42,143 bases of DNA from Roseburia inulinivorans DSM 16841 (GTDB lineage Bacteria > Bacillota > Clostridia > Lachnospirales > Lachnospiraceae). Location: contig NZ_ACFY01000110.1 of the NCBI RefSeq assembly GCF_000174195.1, forward strand, positions 1 to 42,143, in the 5' to 3' direction. The notes beneath the pieces are model-generated. The model was not told the origin of the DNA. It saw nothing but the letters and a program-made list of their open reading frames with translations, and did no database searches. Shown here one piece after another: positions 1-8,490 of this stretch (within the stretch, counting starts at the first letter, position 1; every line of letters starts with the position of its first letter). A program made the translations under genes and the position numbers.

Positions 1-75
1 ATTTTTATCCATATTTTGCTCTTTGTTTTTCTTCTTTTCTCCCTTGCCATCAATGCATATCGTATGGAAAAGATA

Positions 76-2505
76 TTACGAAGCCTTCACCTGAAACGAA
101 GGATCTTCCTCGATCAATTCAATAAATGCTTCTGCGACATCCGGATCAAACTGCGTGCCTTTTCCTTTTTCTAATTCCCCGATCGCATACTCCACGCTTA
201 AGGCATCCTTATAAGCCCTCCGGGACACCATTGCATCAAAGCTGTCACACACTGCAAGGATCCTGCCTAAAAGCGGGATGTCCGTTCCCTTGACACCGCC
301 CGGATAGCCTTTTCCATCATAGCGTTCATGATGGGATAAAACCGCCGGAATGACATAGTTCATATTCGGGAGGAAATGGATCATCTCAATGGAATTCTCC
401 ACATGAGTTTTCATTACCTCGTATTCCTCATCTGTCAGTTTGCCCTTCTTCTTTAAGATGCTTTCCGGGATACCGATTTTTCCGATATCATGGAGCAGAC
501 CTGCCACTTTTGCAGTCTGGATATCATCCTTTGGAAGCCCCATTTTTGCTGCAAGCTTCATCGCATACCCGGAAACATTCTCAGAGTGTTCAAAGGTGAA
601 CGAATCCTTGGCATCAACTGCTGCCATCAGCGCAAAAATCGTCGGCGTTACCTGCTCATAACCTTTCTCCCTGCTCTGTTCCTGTCCCTCAAAACTCTTC
701 TCGTAAATCTCGATACGGTTTTTACCATTTCCTTTTGCATAGAAGGCTGCCCGTCTTGCCTGGCGGAATAATTTTCTTGCACTTTCTGCCATGTTTTTGT
801 CCCATGCGATTCCAACGCTGAACGTAATCGGCTGGATGACTTTTGGCTTATCTTCTTTCTGTTCTAATATCGTATTCTGTATCAGCCGCGCAAACGACAA
901 TAGTATTTCTTTTCTGCTTTCTTCCGCAATAATAAGAAATTCATTGGAACCGACACGGAATACCGACATTTTGTCACTGCAGAGGTTCTGCACCTGGGAT
1001 GCGCTCCACCTCAGGATCTGGTCTCCGGTCTCCTCGCCGTACAGGTCATTGTATAACTTGAAGTTATCCATATCCAGATATATCATTCCTGTCGGATGTT
1101 CCTTTATGTCCAGATTTTTTATAAATTCACTGCAATAGCTGCGGTTATACAGACCTGTCAGTTCATCATGAATGGACACCTGATATACTTTTTCATAGGC
1201 ACTGATATTTTTTAATGCGCCGGATACGCTGTTTGCGATCTGCCGGATACAGTCCGCCTCATCATAGATCAGCCTGTTTTTTCTGTGAAGCTCCACATAT
1301 AAAAATCCATAAATTTTATCGTCATACTTAAAAACTGCGATCTCCGGTTTTTTATGAATGCCGCCGGTGCCGCAGAATGACCTCAGCCTTGCCTCCTCCT
1401 CTGTGTCCAGCACCCGGTCTCCGTCTGCCGTACACTCCACAAAATGGTCATCTCTTTTTTCAAAAATACGTGCATACGAGTCCGGTACTGCCGAACTGAC
1501 GGTGCTTCGGATTTTCTGGTACAGTTCTTTTTTATTCAGGATCGAGGCCGCCATATCCTGAAATTCCACAAGGCTCTCCACAATGTGTTTTTTCTTCTGG
1601 TACAGGATACGCTCCAGCCATTTTCTGGCATAGCTCATGACCAACACCATCCAGAGGCACTGCAGAACGACAAACACTGTGATAAACTGTTTGGTAAAGC
1701 TGTCCGTCTGGCCGATCACATGGTCAATGTTTGGCTCCAAAATAATCATTGGAAGAAACGCTACAACTACTGCGATCAAATATACGGCACCTGTTGTCGC
1801 ACGCATGGAGAATGAGAACAGATACTGTTTATAAATAATGTATACAAAACAGACCGCCATTCCCACTCCGCCAAGGGTATCGAATGGGAAATCACCGCTC
1901 CATGGCATCACGCACAGAATATTTCCACCCATGATGAGCAGTGTTCCTATTAATAATGGGACGAGTTTTTTCCGGTACTCTAATTGTTCCCCGATTTTTT
2001 TGTGGGCAAGCAGCGTTACATACACTAACAGAAATATCTCTGCTGCTGCCAGCAACCAGATGCCTGTTTTTGCATGATAATGGTAGGATATACCGCCATT
2101 CGCCATGATCTGCACTTCCGGCGGTGGGAGAATACAACCGGTAAAAACATTCAACAGGACAGCTGATACTGTCACAGCCATACAGCCATCCAGAAATCTG
2201 TCCTTTCCCCGGATGTCAAGATAATGGAACAAAAATCCATATATCAGTATCGGGATCGTAAAAAGTCCCATCAGTGATACATGATACCAGAACTGTATCC
2301 CCGGGCTGATCTGCAGTCTCATGAGCACAGCGCCGCCTGTCCAGGACAATAATGCCGACAGTATTGCCTTGAGATCTCTTACTTCTGATGATTTCTCTGC
2401 AACATTCAGAAAACAGAATAGTAAAAACAGATAGCATATGAGTGCAGCCATTGGAATACCAATATATATATTTTTGATCAACACCAGATTCATGAAATGT
2501 TCCAT
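76..2505 (-). CDS. Membrane-bound GAF / degenerate GGDEF / HD-GYP signalling protein
   Basis: Predicted cyclic-di-GMP phosphodiesterase, 809 aa. Roughly residues 10-300 form seven or eight hydrophobic segments resembling the 7TM sensor region found in front of histidine kinases. A GAF-like region follows (about 310-450), then a diguanylate-cyclase-like domain (about 460-600), then HD-GYP (about 615-790). HD-GYP residues are intact: HDIGK, then HHERYDGKGYP. In contrast, the GGDEF signature reads GSNEF (within RVGSNEF), so cyclase activity is unlikely and this domain may instead bind GTP or regulate the hydrolase. The start is supported by GAAGGAG eight bases upstream of the ATG. It appears to be a single-gene unit; 2506-2668 upstream is non-coding. 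The general class is secure; the sensed signal is unknown. Confidence 0.9.
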   Translation of the reverse strand: MEHFMNLVLIKNIYIGIPMAALICYLFLLFCFLNVAEKSSEVRDLKAILSALLSWTGGAVLMRLQISPGIQFWYHVSLMGLFTIPILIYGFLFHYLDIRGKDRFLDGCMAVTVSAVLLNVFTGCILPPPEVQIMANGGISYHYHAKTGIWLLAAAEIFLLVYVTLLAHKKIGEQLEYRKKLVPLLIGTLLIMGGNILCVMPWSGDFPFDTLGGVGMAVCFVYIIYKQYLFSFSMRATTGAVYLIAVVVAFLPMIILEPNIDHVIGQTDSFTKQFITVFVVLQCLWMVLVMSYARKWLERILYQKKKHIVESLVEFQDMAASILNKKELYQKIRSTVSSAVPDSYARIFEKRDDHFVECTADGDRVLDTEEEARLRSFCGTGGIHKKPEIAVFKYDDKIYGFLYVELHRKNRLIYDEADCIRQIANSVSGALKNISAYEKVYQVSIHDELTGLYNRSYCSEFIKNLDIKEHPTGMIYLDMDNFKLYNDLYGEETGDQILRWSASQVQNLCSDKMSVFRVGSNEFLIIAEESRKEILLSFARLIQNTILEQKEDKPKVIQPITFSVGIAWDKNMAESARKLFRQARRAAFYAKGNGKNRIEIYEKSFEGQEQSREKGYEQVTPTIFALMAAVDAKDSFTFEHSENVSGYAMKLAAKMGLPKDDIQTAKVAGLLHDIGKIGIPESILKKKGKLTDEEYEVMKTHVENSIEMIHFLPNMNYVIPAVLSHHERYDGKGYPGGVKGTDIPLLGRILAVCDSFDAMVSRRAYKDALSVEYAIGELEKGKGTQFDPDVAEAFIELIEEDPSFQVKAS

Positions 2506-2668
2506 TTTTCATTCTCCTTCGTGTGAAATATCATATTTCCATACGCGGTCTGCCGTCAGATACTGTCTCTGTACGCAGACATATATCATTATGTTACCAT
2601 ATTTTTACATTTCATACAAGAATCTGCACGCTTGTCCATTTCCGGTTCGGATCTGTCCCTGTTCCGTT

Positions 2669-3030
2669 TCAGTTTCCCTGCCGGAAGCTGTTTTTCTCCT
2701 TCGTAAGTTCCAGCATAAGCATAAGCACACTCCATTTCCGGTTCGATGGTGTAAGGACTGCTTTATAGTCAACCGGGATCTGTTTCCGGCGCAGTTCAAA
2801 CAGTATTTTGTCAAAATGTTTTTCATTCACACCGCAGAATACCATAAGGCTCTCCTGTGGTGCGCTGCCGGTAAATGGTGCTGTGAGTACGTTCTTTTTT
2901 CCTCTGCGAGATCTCCGATACTCTGCCGTAAATCTGTGGCTTCGATCTCCTCCAGACGGATTTTCATTGGCGCAAGCAGCTGTTTTACCGCTTCTTTTTC
3001 TTTTACCTGATAGATTAATATTTTTTCCAT
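2669..3030 (-). pseudogene. DUF3783 family protein, frameshifted
   Basis: About 120 aa once the frame is repaired. The N-terminal part (MEKILIYQVKEKEAV...) begins at 3030 with a GGAGAG site nine bases upstream, but runs to a stop at 2827. The C-terminal part continues in another frame with the DUF3783 hallmark ESLMVFCG...LRRKQIPVDYKAVLTPSN.KW and stops at 2669. The two frames join if the A6 run (plus-strand T at 2895-2900) had seven A. Function unknown; the family is small, soluble and common in Clostridia. Either a real frameshift mutation or a homopolymer assembly error. Family assignment is from memory of the motif. Confidence 0.7.
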
Positions 3031-3050
3031 GTTTTTCTCTCCAGACTTAA

Positions 3051-3085
3051 GAAAAGCCAAACACAAAATATGTCTGGCTTTTTCT
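3051..3085 (-). terminator. Rho-independent terminator after ldh
   Basis: Inverted repeat GAAAAGCCA...TGGCTTTTTC with a loop of roughly ten bases and a T tract on the minus-strand exit. It lies directly beyond the ldh stop codon and before the DUF3783 gene. Confidence 0.75.
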
Positions 3086-3101
3086 TTCATTCTATCATTT
3101 T

Positions 3102-4055
3102 TTATAACACTTCTTCAATAATTTTCTTTAAAGTGCCGGCAGAACTTTGCAGTTTTTCTGTTTCCTCCTCATCGAGAGTGATCGGGATCCGGTTTTCCAC
3201 ACCGTGCGCTCCCACGATTGCCGGCATGCTTAAGGAAATATCGGAAATCCCGAATTCTCCGTGCATCAGATTCGATACCGGTAAAATGGATTTTTCGTCG
3301 CGGATGATCGCCTCGCAGATTCTGCGCACTGCCATTGCAACTCCAAAATACGTCGCCTTTTTCTTTGCAATGATCTCGTAAGCACTGTTTTTTACATTCT
3401 CTGCAATACGCTCGGTCGCTTCGTCATGGTTGAAGTGTCCGCGCATCTCGCAGAATGTATTGATCGGCACACCCGAAACAGTGGCGCTGCTCCATGCTGC
3501 AAGCTCGCTGTCGCCGTGTTCGCCGATAATGAATGCGTGCACACTCCGGCTGTCCACATTCAGATGCTCTCCAAGATTGTATTTTAATCTTGCAGTATCT
3601 AACACCGTTCCAGAGCCAAGCACCCGGTTTTCCGGGAAACCGGACAATTTCAATGCCGTGTAGGTCAGGATATCCACCGGATTGGAAACGATCAACAGGA
3701 TTCCTCCGCAGTTTCTTTTTGCAATTTCCGGAATGATGGATTTGAAAATACCAACATTTTTCTGGACAAGGTCTAATCTTGTCTCATCCGGTTTCTGATT
3801 GGCGCCTGCTGTCACGATGATGATCGCTGCATCCACAATATCATCATAATCTCCGGCATAGATTTTCATTGGTCTTGCAAAAGGAAGTCCATGGCTGATG
3901 TCCAGCGCCTCTCCCTCTGCCCTGTTTTTATCAGCATCGATCAGAACCATCTCAGAAAACAGACCGCTTTCCATTAATGCAAATGCTGTTGCAGATCCTA
4001 CAAAACCGCATCCGATCATTGCCACTTTTCTCTGATTTACGCTTGTTTCACTCAT
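3102..4055 (-). CDS. ldh: L-lactate dehydrogenase
   Basis: Reduces pyruvate to L-lactate with NADH in the cytosol, regenerating NAD in fermentation; 317 aa. Near the N-terminus is the Rossmann glycine motif (MIGCGFVGSATA). The substrate-specificity loop reads AGANQKPDETR, with Gln87 as in lactate rather than malate dehydrogenases and Arg93 for catalysis. DTAR (Asp153, Arg156) and the catalytic His180 in IGEHGDSE are all present. I chose the ATG at 4055: it has an AGAGGAC site eight bases upstream and gives the usual family N-terminus. An upstream in-frame ATG at 4106 would add 17 unlikely residues. The Fe-S protein gene lies 67 bases upstream on the same strand, so co-transcription is possible. 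A terminator follows. Confidence 0.95.
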   Translation of the reverse strand: MSETSVNQRKVAMIGCGFVGSATAFALMESGLFSEMVLIDADKNRAEGEALDISHGLPFARPMKIYAGDYDDIVDAAIIIVTAGANQKPDETRLDLVQKNVGIFKSIIPEIAKRNCGGILLIVSNPVDILTYTALKLSGFPENRVLGSGTVLDTARLKYNLGEHLNVDSRSVHAFIIGEHGDSELAAWSSATVSGVPINTFCEMRGHFNHDEATERIAENVKNSAYEIIAKKKATYFGVAMAVRRICEAIIRDEKSILPVSNLMHGEFGISDISLSMPAIVGAHGVENRIPITLDEEETEKLQSSAGTLKKIIEEVL

Positions 4056-4122
4056 ATTTTCGTCCTCTCTTTCTTTTTTCCGAATATCTCCTGTAAGTGG
4101 AGACAACCGCAGAATTTTACTG

Positions 4123-4833
4123 TTATTCCAGGATTCTTCCGTCCGTAGAAATGGTCACTACCTGCCATGGAATGAATTTTCCACTGTTCTGCAATGCTTT
4201 TTTCGCAGCCATCTCAATTCCGCCACAGCAAGGCACTTCCATACGTGTTATTGTAACAGATTTGATGTCATTGTTTTTGATAATTTCTGTCAACTTCTCA
4301 GAATAGTCCACATCATCTAACTTTGGACACCCGATCAGTGTCACATGACCGCGGATGAATTTACGGTGGAAATCTCCGTAGGCGTATGCGCTGCAGTCCG
4401 CTGCGATCAGCAGTTTTGCGCCGTCAAAGTATGGCGCACGGACCGGTGCAAGCTTGATCTGTACCGGCCACTGTGTCAGTTCAGAACGGATTTCTCCTGC
4501 CGTCTGCAGCTCTGCGCTTCTGTCTGCATCTGCCTCTCTCCGGATGGCTCTCGCCTGACTTCCCGGACATCCGCATGGTGTCTTTGCCGCCTCTTTGCTC
4601 TTTTTATGTTCTTCCACTGCCTTCTCATCATAAGCTGCTGCCTCACGCTCCACAAAATGGATTGCATCTACCGGACAGGCCGGCAGACAGTCGCCGAGAC
4701 CGTCACAATAATCATCGCGCATAAGCTTCGCTTTTCCATTCACCATTGCGATCGCTCCCTCATGACATGCCTCTGCGCAAAGACCACATCCTACACATGC
4801 TTCCTCGTCGATCTCTATAATTCTTCTTACCAT
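4123..4833 (-). CDS. 4Fe-4S dicluster protein paired with a Crp/Fnr regulator
   Basis: 236 aa soluble iron-sulfur protein. The N-terminus holds two ferredoxin-like cysteine sets: CVGCGLCAEACHEG (residues 12-25) and a second, slightly unusual set CDGLGDCLPACPVDAI. A CGCPGS motif follows near residue 87. The C-terminal half (about 115-236) includes LIGCPKLDDVDY and EVPCCGGIE, extra Cys residues that could carry a further cofactor. It has a strong start (AGGAGGA, eight bases before ATG). It is divergent from a Crp/Fnr-family gene, an arrangement typical of a redox or nitrosative-stress regulator and its target. Resemblance to FrdX-like ferredoxins of HcpR regulons is only a suggestion. Exact function unknown. 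Confidence 0.8.
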   Translation of the reverse strand: MVRRIIEIDEEACVGCGLCAEACHEGAIAMVNGKAKLMRDDYCDGLGDCLPACPVDAIHFVEREAAAYDEKAVEEHKKSKEAAKTPCGCPGSQARAIRREADADRSAELQTAGEIRSELTQWPVQIKLAPVRAPYFDGAKLLIAADCSAYAYGDFHRKFIRGHVTLIGCPKLDDVDYSEKLTEIIKNNDIKSVTITRMEVPCCGGIEMAAKKALQNSGKFIPWQVVTISTDGRILE

Positions 4834-4919
4834 CTTCCATTCCTCCTGTTGTCTGCATATCTATTATTTGTTTCATTTGACTTTCTATGTGCATACTAAT
4901 ATAATAAAGAAAATTTTTC

Positions 4920-4935
4920 CGTTGTTTTTACAACG
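4920..4935. promoter_or_regulatory. Candidate Crp/Fnr-type operator
   Basis: Perfect inverted repeat CGTTGT-TTTT-ACAACG upstream of the Fe-S gene and facing the Crp/Fnr gene. The half-site geometry (5-6 bp arms, 4-bp spacer) fits Fnr-like dimers. No regulator binding can be shown from sequence alone. Confidence 0.4.
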
Positions 4936-4954
4936 TAATTATGTTTTATTCTAC

Positions 4955-5199
4955 GAACATTGGGTAGGTAATTGTGAAACTCCTTCATAACATAAATCAA
5001 ATTGTGAAAAATTAACAAAAGCTTGAGAAAACACTGGGGAGCGGTCGGCACTTAGAAGGCAGGCGTAACGTCAGTTGCGACTGGCTTCTTAGTACCGTTA
5101 CCAGCGACACGTAGCGAAAGCGTGTTTTCGAAAATTTTGTTAATTTTGAACAATGTTGTACAGCTTACGAGGAGTTTCACAATTACCGAGCCAATGTTC
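4955..5199. repeat. 245-bp imperfect palindrome between divergent genes
   Basis: The 392-base gap between the Fe-S and Crp/Fnr genes is mostly one large imperfect palindrome. The outer arms are 4955-4985 and 5169-5199 (GAACATTGG...GGTAATTGTGAAACTCCT against its reverse complement, about 3 mismatches in 31). Inner matched blocks are AAAATTAACAAAA (5007-5019) with TTTTGTTAATTTT (5135-5147), and GAAAACAC (5027-5034) with GTGTTTTC (5122-5129). The centre, 5047-5097, is a further imperfect palindrome (GGCACTTAGAAGGCAGGCGT against GGTACTAAGAAGCCAGTCGC). It contains no open frame of note. It resembles a small non-autonomous palindromic element; no transposase is nearby. Confidence 0.7.
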
Positions 5200-5225
5200 T
5201 ATACATACATTCGAAAGGAGTTTCT

Positions 5226-5898
5226 ATGACAAACGACGATCTGCTTTTATTACAGACCTCTGTATTCACAGGGATCACAACCGATGAGATCAGGGACATG
5301 CTCTCCTGCCTCTCTGCACGGGAGACGACATTTACCAAAGACGAGATCATTTTTTCCTATGGGGAAAACATCACAGGCATCGGCATTGTGCTGGAGGGGA
5401 GTGTACACATTGTAAAAGAGGACTTCTGGGGCAATGCCAATCTGATGGCAGAATGTGCCCCGGGCGATATTTTCGGGGAAGCCTATGCGATCAATTCCAC
5501 TGAACCGCTGGAAATGAATATTTTTGCTGCTTCCACCTGCCGCATTTTGTTTCTGGAGGTCTCTAAGATTCTGACGGTCTGCCCATCTGCCTGTGCGTTT
5601 CACAACCGGCTGATCCGCAATCTTCTAACGTTAGTGTCCCGGAAAAAATTTCCAGTTAAACCGCAAGTTAGAACATATGTCCAAGCGCACCACCAGAGAA
5701 AAACTGCTCTCCTACCTGTCCATGGAGTCAAAAAAAGCCAATGCTTCAACCTTTACCATTCCATTCAACCGCCAGCAGCTTGCCGACTATCTCTCTGTCG
5801 ACCGCTCTGCCATGTCCAATGAATTGTGCAAATTGAGAGATGCCGGCATTTTGGAATTCAACAAAAATACCTTCACGATTTTTGAGAAAAACGATTAA
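5226..5898 (+). pseudogene. Crp/Fnr family transcriptional regulator, frameshifted
   Basis: The first 140 residues form a cyclic-nucleotide-binding-like beta barrel (DEIIFSYGENITGIGIVLEGSV, then APGDIFGEAYAI). The frame then loses similarity after LVSRKK. The helix-turn-helix half continues in another frame (LNRKLEHMSKRTTREKLLSY...FNRQQLADYLSVDRSAMSNE) to a stop at 5898. Both halves join if the A6 run at 5643-5648 had five A. The repaired product is about 223 aa, the normal family size. GAAAGGAG precedes the ATG. It is divergent from the Fe-S protein gene, which is its likely target. If the break is real, the regulator would lack its DNA-binding domain. Confidence 0.8.
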
Positions 5899-5901
5899 AA
5901 G

Positions 5902-5940
5902 AAACGCTATGATGCTATTTCCTGCACCATAGCGTTTTTT
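5902..5940. terminator. Bidirectional terminator
   Basis: AAACGCTATG and CATAGCGTTT form a 10-bp stem followed by T6. It sits between the convergent Crp/Fnr gene and the SGNH hydrolase gene, whose stop codon starts at its edge. Confidence 0.85.
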
Positions 5941-6866
5941 CAGATTCCATTCTCCTTCAGGTAATCCACCCAGATTCCATATTTTGAACCATACAGATGA
6001 ATGTCGTCGAACGTCAGACTGCTCTTTAAGTTGCCTTCCTCATCGCATACGACCTCATTCATGTCAAGGTAAAAGATATTTTTTCCGTCTGCGAGTGCAG
6101 CGATCCGCTCATTCCGCTGCTCGATCCCCACATTGTTAAAGATCGGATCTTTATCACTTTTTTCTTTTGCAACCTTCATGATCCCCTGAACGAAGATCAC
6201 AGCGTCCGGCTGCAGTTCCCGGAATTTTTCCACAGAATCCTCATAGGCTGTCATGAAACCATCCAGCGTTCCCCTTCCCATCTCATTGATCCCGATCTGG
6301 AAATAGATTTTCCCGTATTTTTTTGCCTTAAGCGCTTCCTCTAATGTCACTTTTTCCCCGTCCACTTCACAGAACTTTTCTGTCCAGAGGTTGTATACGT
6401 TCATGCCGACGGTCGCATAAAAAGTGCTGTCATCGAGTCCGCCGTAATCATGAAGTCCCACGGTTCTCGAATCACCGATAAACACTGCGTCTGAGAAGTA
6501 CCCTGCGTCCACCGGGTGAAAGCTTCTTACTTCCTCCTGCTCTGTCTCCGCCACTGCCTCCGTTTCTGCCATACTCTCCGTTCCCGCTACGGCAGGTTCT
6601 GTGCTCTCGGTCGCAGAGATCTGCTCCTCATCTCTTCTCAGTTCTGCCAGATGTTCCCATTTATCCCAGAGTGACTCATGGTCGCTGCTCCATGGGTAAA
6701 TCCCATCGTGTATGCCCTGCATGACCAGAACAAAGTACGGTGTTTTTACCGGATCGACCGTATAACGGCTGTAAATCGTATCTTTTCCCAGAAATCCTAT
6801 CGCTGACAGGATTGCCCAGCCAGCTAAAATCAGAATGGTGATTTTGCAATATCTGATTTTTTTCAT
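5940..6866 (-). CDS. Membrane-anchored SGNH/GDSL hydrolase-like protein (O-acetylation partner)
   Basis: 308 aa with one N-terminal membrane segment (about residues 7-27), a Ser/Thr/Glu-rich linker (about 85-115) and an extracellular SGNH fold. Block I is GDSRTVG, the glycine/asparagine block is GINEMG, and the C-terminal catalytic pair is DDIHLYG. Such proteins act with MBOAT acyltransferases to transfer acetyl groups to cell-wall or secreted polysaccharide, as in PatA/PatB or AlgI/AlgJ pairs. It begins 12 bases downstream of the MBOAT stop, so the two genes are co-transcribed. The acceptor polymer cannot be read from sequence. Start ATG is preceded by AGGAAGGAG-like bases. Confidence 0.8.
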   Translation of the reverse strand: MKKIRYCKITILILAGWAILSAIGFLGKDTIYSRYTVDPVKTPYFVLVMQGIHDGIYPWSSDHESLWDKWEHLAELRRDEEQISATESTEPAVAGTESMAETEAVAETEQEEVRSFHPVDAGYFSDAVFIGDSRTVGLHDYGGLDDSTFYATVGMNVYNLWTEKFCEVDGEKVTLEEALKAKKYGKIYFQIGINEMGRGTLDGFMTAYEDSVEKFRELQPDAVIFVQGIMKVAKEKSDKDPIFNNVGIEQRNERIAALADGKNIFYLDMNEVVCDEEGNLKSSLTFDDIHLYGSKYGIWVDYLKENGI

Positions 6867-6878
6867 TTCTGCTCCTTC

Positions 6879-8231
6879 CTAAAAATTAAAGTATAAAAAT
6901 GGATTGTTTGCAGATACCGCAAGGTAGTACATGCTGAGTGCAAAGATCACCGCAATTGCCAGCGTACCGAGCAGCCCCCGCTTTATTCTTCCATAAATCA
7001 CCGCCGGAACCGGAGTTGCAAAAAGAACTCCCATCGCCAGCAGGCTGTCATAATCTTTCAGATATTTGATGTAATCCATGGAATTGACCATGCCGGTATG
7101 TGCATTCACAAACGGAAACATACGTGTCAGATAAATTCCAAGCTGATGAACATCTGTGATCGTAAATGCCATCCAGGTCACAGGCACAAACAGTAACAGA
7201 TAGACATGTCCGATCACTTTGCTTTTCTGTAAAAATGGAAGCAAAAACAATTTTTCCAGAAATAAAGCCCCGAGCAGCATGCCGCCCCAGATCAGGAAAT
7301 TATACCCTGCCCCGTGCCACAGCGCGGTCAGTATCCACACAGCAAAAAGGTTGAACATCGTCCGCAGTCTGCCTTTCCGGCTTCCTCCGAGCGGAATGTA
7401 TACATAATCGCGGAACCACCGTCCCAGTGTAATGTGCCAGCGGCGCCAGAACTCCGTCACCGATTTTGAGATATATGGAAAACGGAAGTTTACCGGAATC
7501 TGAAATCCTAACATTTTTCCGAGTCCGATCGCCATCATCGAATATCCTGCGAAATCAAAATACAGCTCCATGGAATATGCGACCGCACCCAGCCACGCCA
7601 ACGGCGTTGAGATACTGTTAAACCCGATCGTCTGCACGTTGTTCCACAACATTCCCACCCGGTCAGCGATAATGACTTTGGATCCGAGTCCGATCACAAG
7701 GATACGGATGCCACTCTCAAAATCCCGTGCTGTCACCGTCCTTCTTTTCAGGCAGCTGCTCACCTCGGTATAGTTTACGATCGGTCCGGCGATCAGCTGT
7801 GGAAACATCGTCAGATAGGTTCCAAGGTTGACATAAGATTTTTCTGCCGGGACAATGCCACGGTACACATCGATCACATACGCTGCGATCTGGAAAGTAT
7901 AAAAACTGATCCCAAGCGGCAGCTTCGTGGTCAGACCGCTGTATTTAAAGAAAAAGAGCATTCCGAAATCGTAGCAAAGCGCCAGAACAAGCAGTACTGC
8001 CTGTCTTCTGCCTCTTCCATCCTCCGGTGTCTTATACATGCTGCGTGCGATCACATAGTTCACCGTGACTGACGCTAACAGCAGCAGGACATACTGCGCC
8101 TCACCATAGGTGTAGAAGGCAATGCTCCCCAAAAAGAGTACTGCGTTGCGGAACTTCTTCGGTGTGATAAAATATATGATTAAAAAAGCCGGCAGAAACC
8201 GGAACAAAAATTCAAAACTGCTGAATACCAT
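6879..8231 (-). CDS. MBOAT family O-acyltransferase (AlgI/PatA type)
   Basis: 450 aa, polytopic membrane protein with many hydrophobic helices. It contains the conserved patches LGISFYTFQ, MFPQLIAGPIV, EFWRRWHITLGRWFRDYVYIPLGG (positions near 265-290, key His in RWHITL) and the catalytic His of LWHGAGYN. This class moves an acetyl group from the cytosol across the membrane for O-acetylation of exported polysaccharide; the adjacent SGNH protein would finish the transfer. The ATG at 8231 has a moderate AGAGAAAG site. No polymer synthesis genes are adjacent. Confidence 0.92.
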   Translation of the reverse strand: MVFSSFEFLFRFLPAFLIIYFITPKKFRNAVLFLGSIAFYTYGEAQYVLLLLASVTVNYVIARSMYKTPEDGRGRRQAVLLVLALCYDFGMLFFFKYSGLTTKLPLGISFYTFQIAAYVIDVYRGIVPAEKSYVNLGTYLTMFPQLIAGPIVNYTEVSSCLKRRTVTARDFESGIRILVIGLGSKVIIADRVGMLWNNVQTIGFNSISTPLAWLGAVAYSMELYFDFAGYSMMAIGLGKMLGFQIPVNFRFPYISKSVTEFWRRWHITLGRWFRDYVYIPLGGSRKGRLRTMFNLFAVWILTALWHGAGYNFLIWGGMLLGALFLEKLFLLPFLQKSKVIGHVYLLLFVPVTWMAFTITDVHQLGIYLTRMFPFVNAHTGMVNSMDYIKYLKDYDSLLAMGVLFATPVPAVIYGRIKRGLLGTLAIAVIFALSMYYLAVSANNPFLYFNF

Positions 8232-8490
8232 ACGTAATTCTTTCTCTCATTCTCCTGCTTGTGCTGCACGGTCAACGTGCTTTTCTGCAGAAACTCTACC
8301 TGTTTTTCACAAAAAATACCTGCCTGTTTCCTTTTCTTATTATATGCACAGACTGTTGTTATTATAGATGAAAAAAATAAATATTACCATATGATTAATT
8401 TTAAAAATATATTAAATCCATGCTATTTTGTAACTTTTCTGTAATGATTGGGCACGGACGCTGCTTTTCTCAGATTTTCCGGAAACCATG
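8232..8490 (-). promoter_or_regulatory. Gap upstream of the MBOAT gene with candidate -10 boxes
   Basis: The 259-base AT-rich stretch between the repaired folC stop and the MBOAT start holds two TATAAT hexamers on the minus strand (plus-strand ATTATA at 8339-8344 and 8361-8366). No convincing -35 box or terminator hairpin is visible. Probably the promoter region of the MBOAT/SGNH pair. Confidence 0.35.

Noticed and set aside
2895..2900. Programmed -1 frameshift in the DUF3783 gene at AAAAAAG
   Set aside because: The heptamer is not in the required codon phase, no stimulatory hairpin is evident, and many other genes here have the same one-A breaks.
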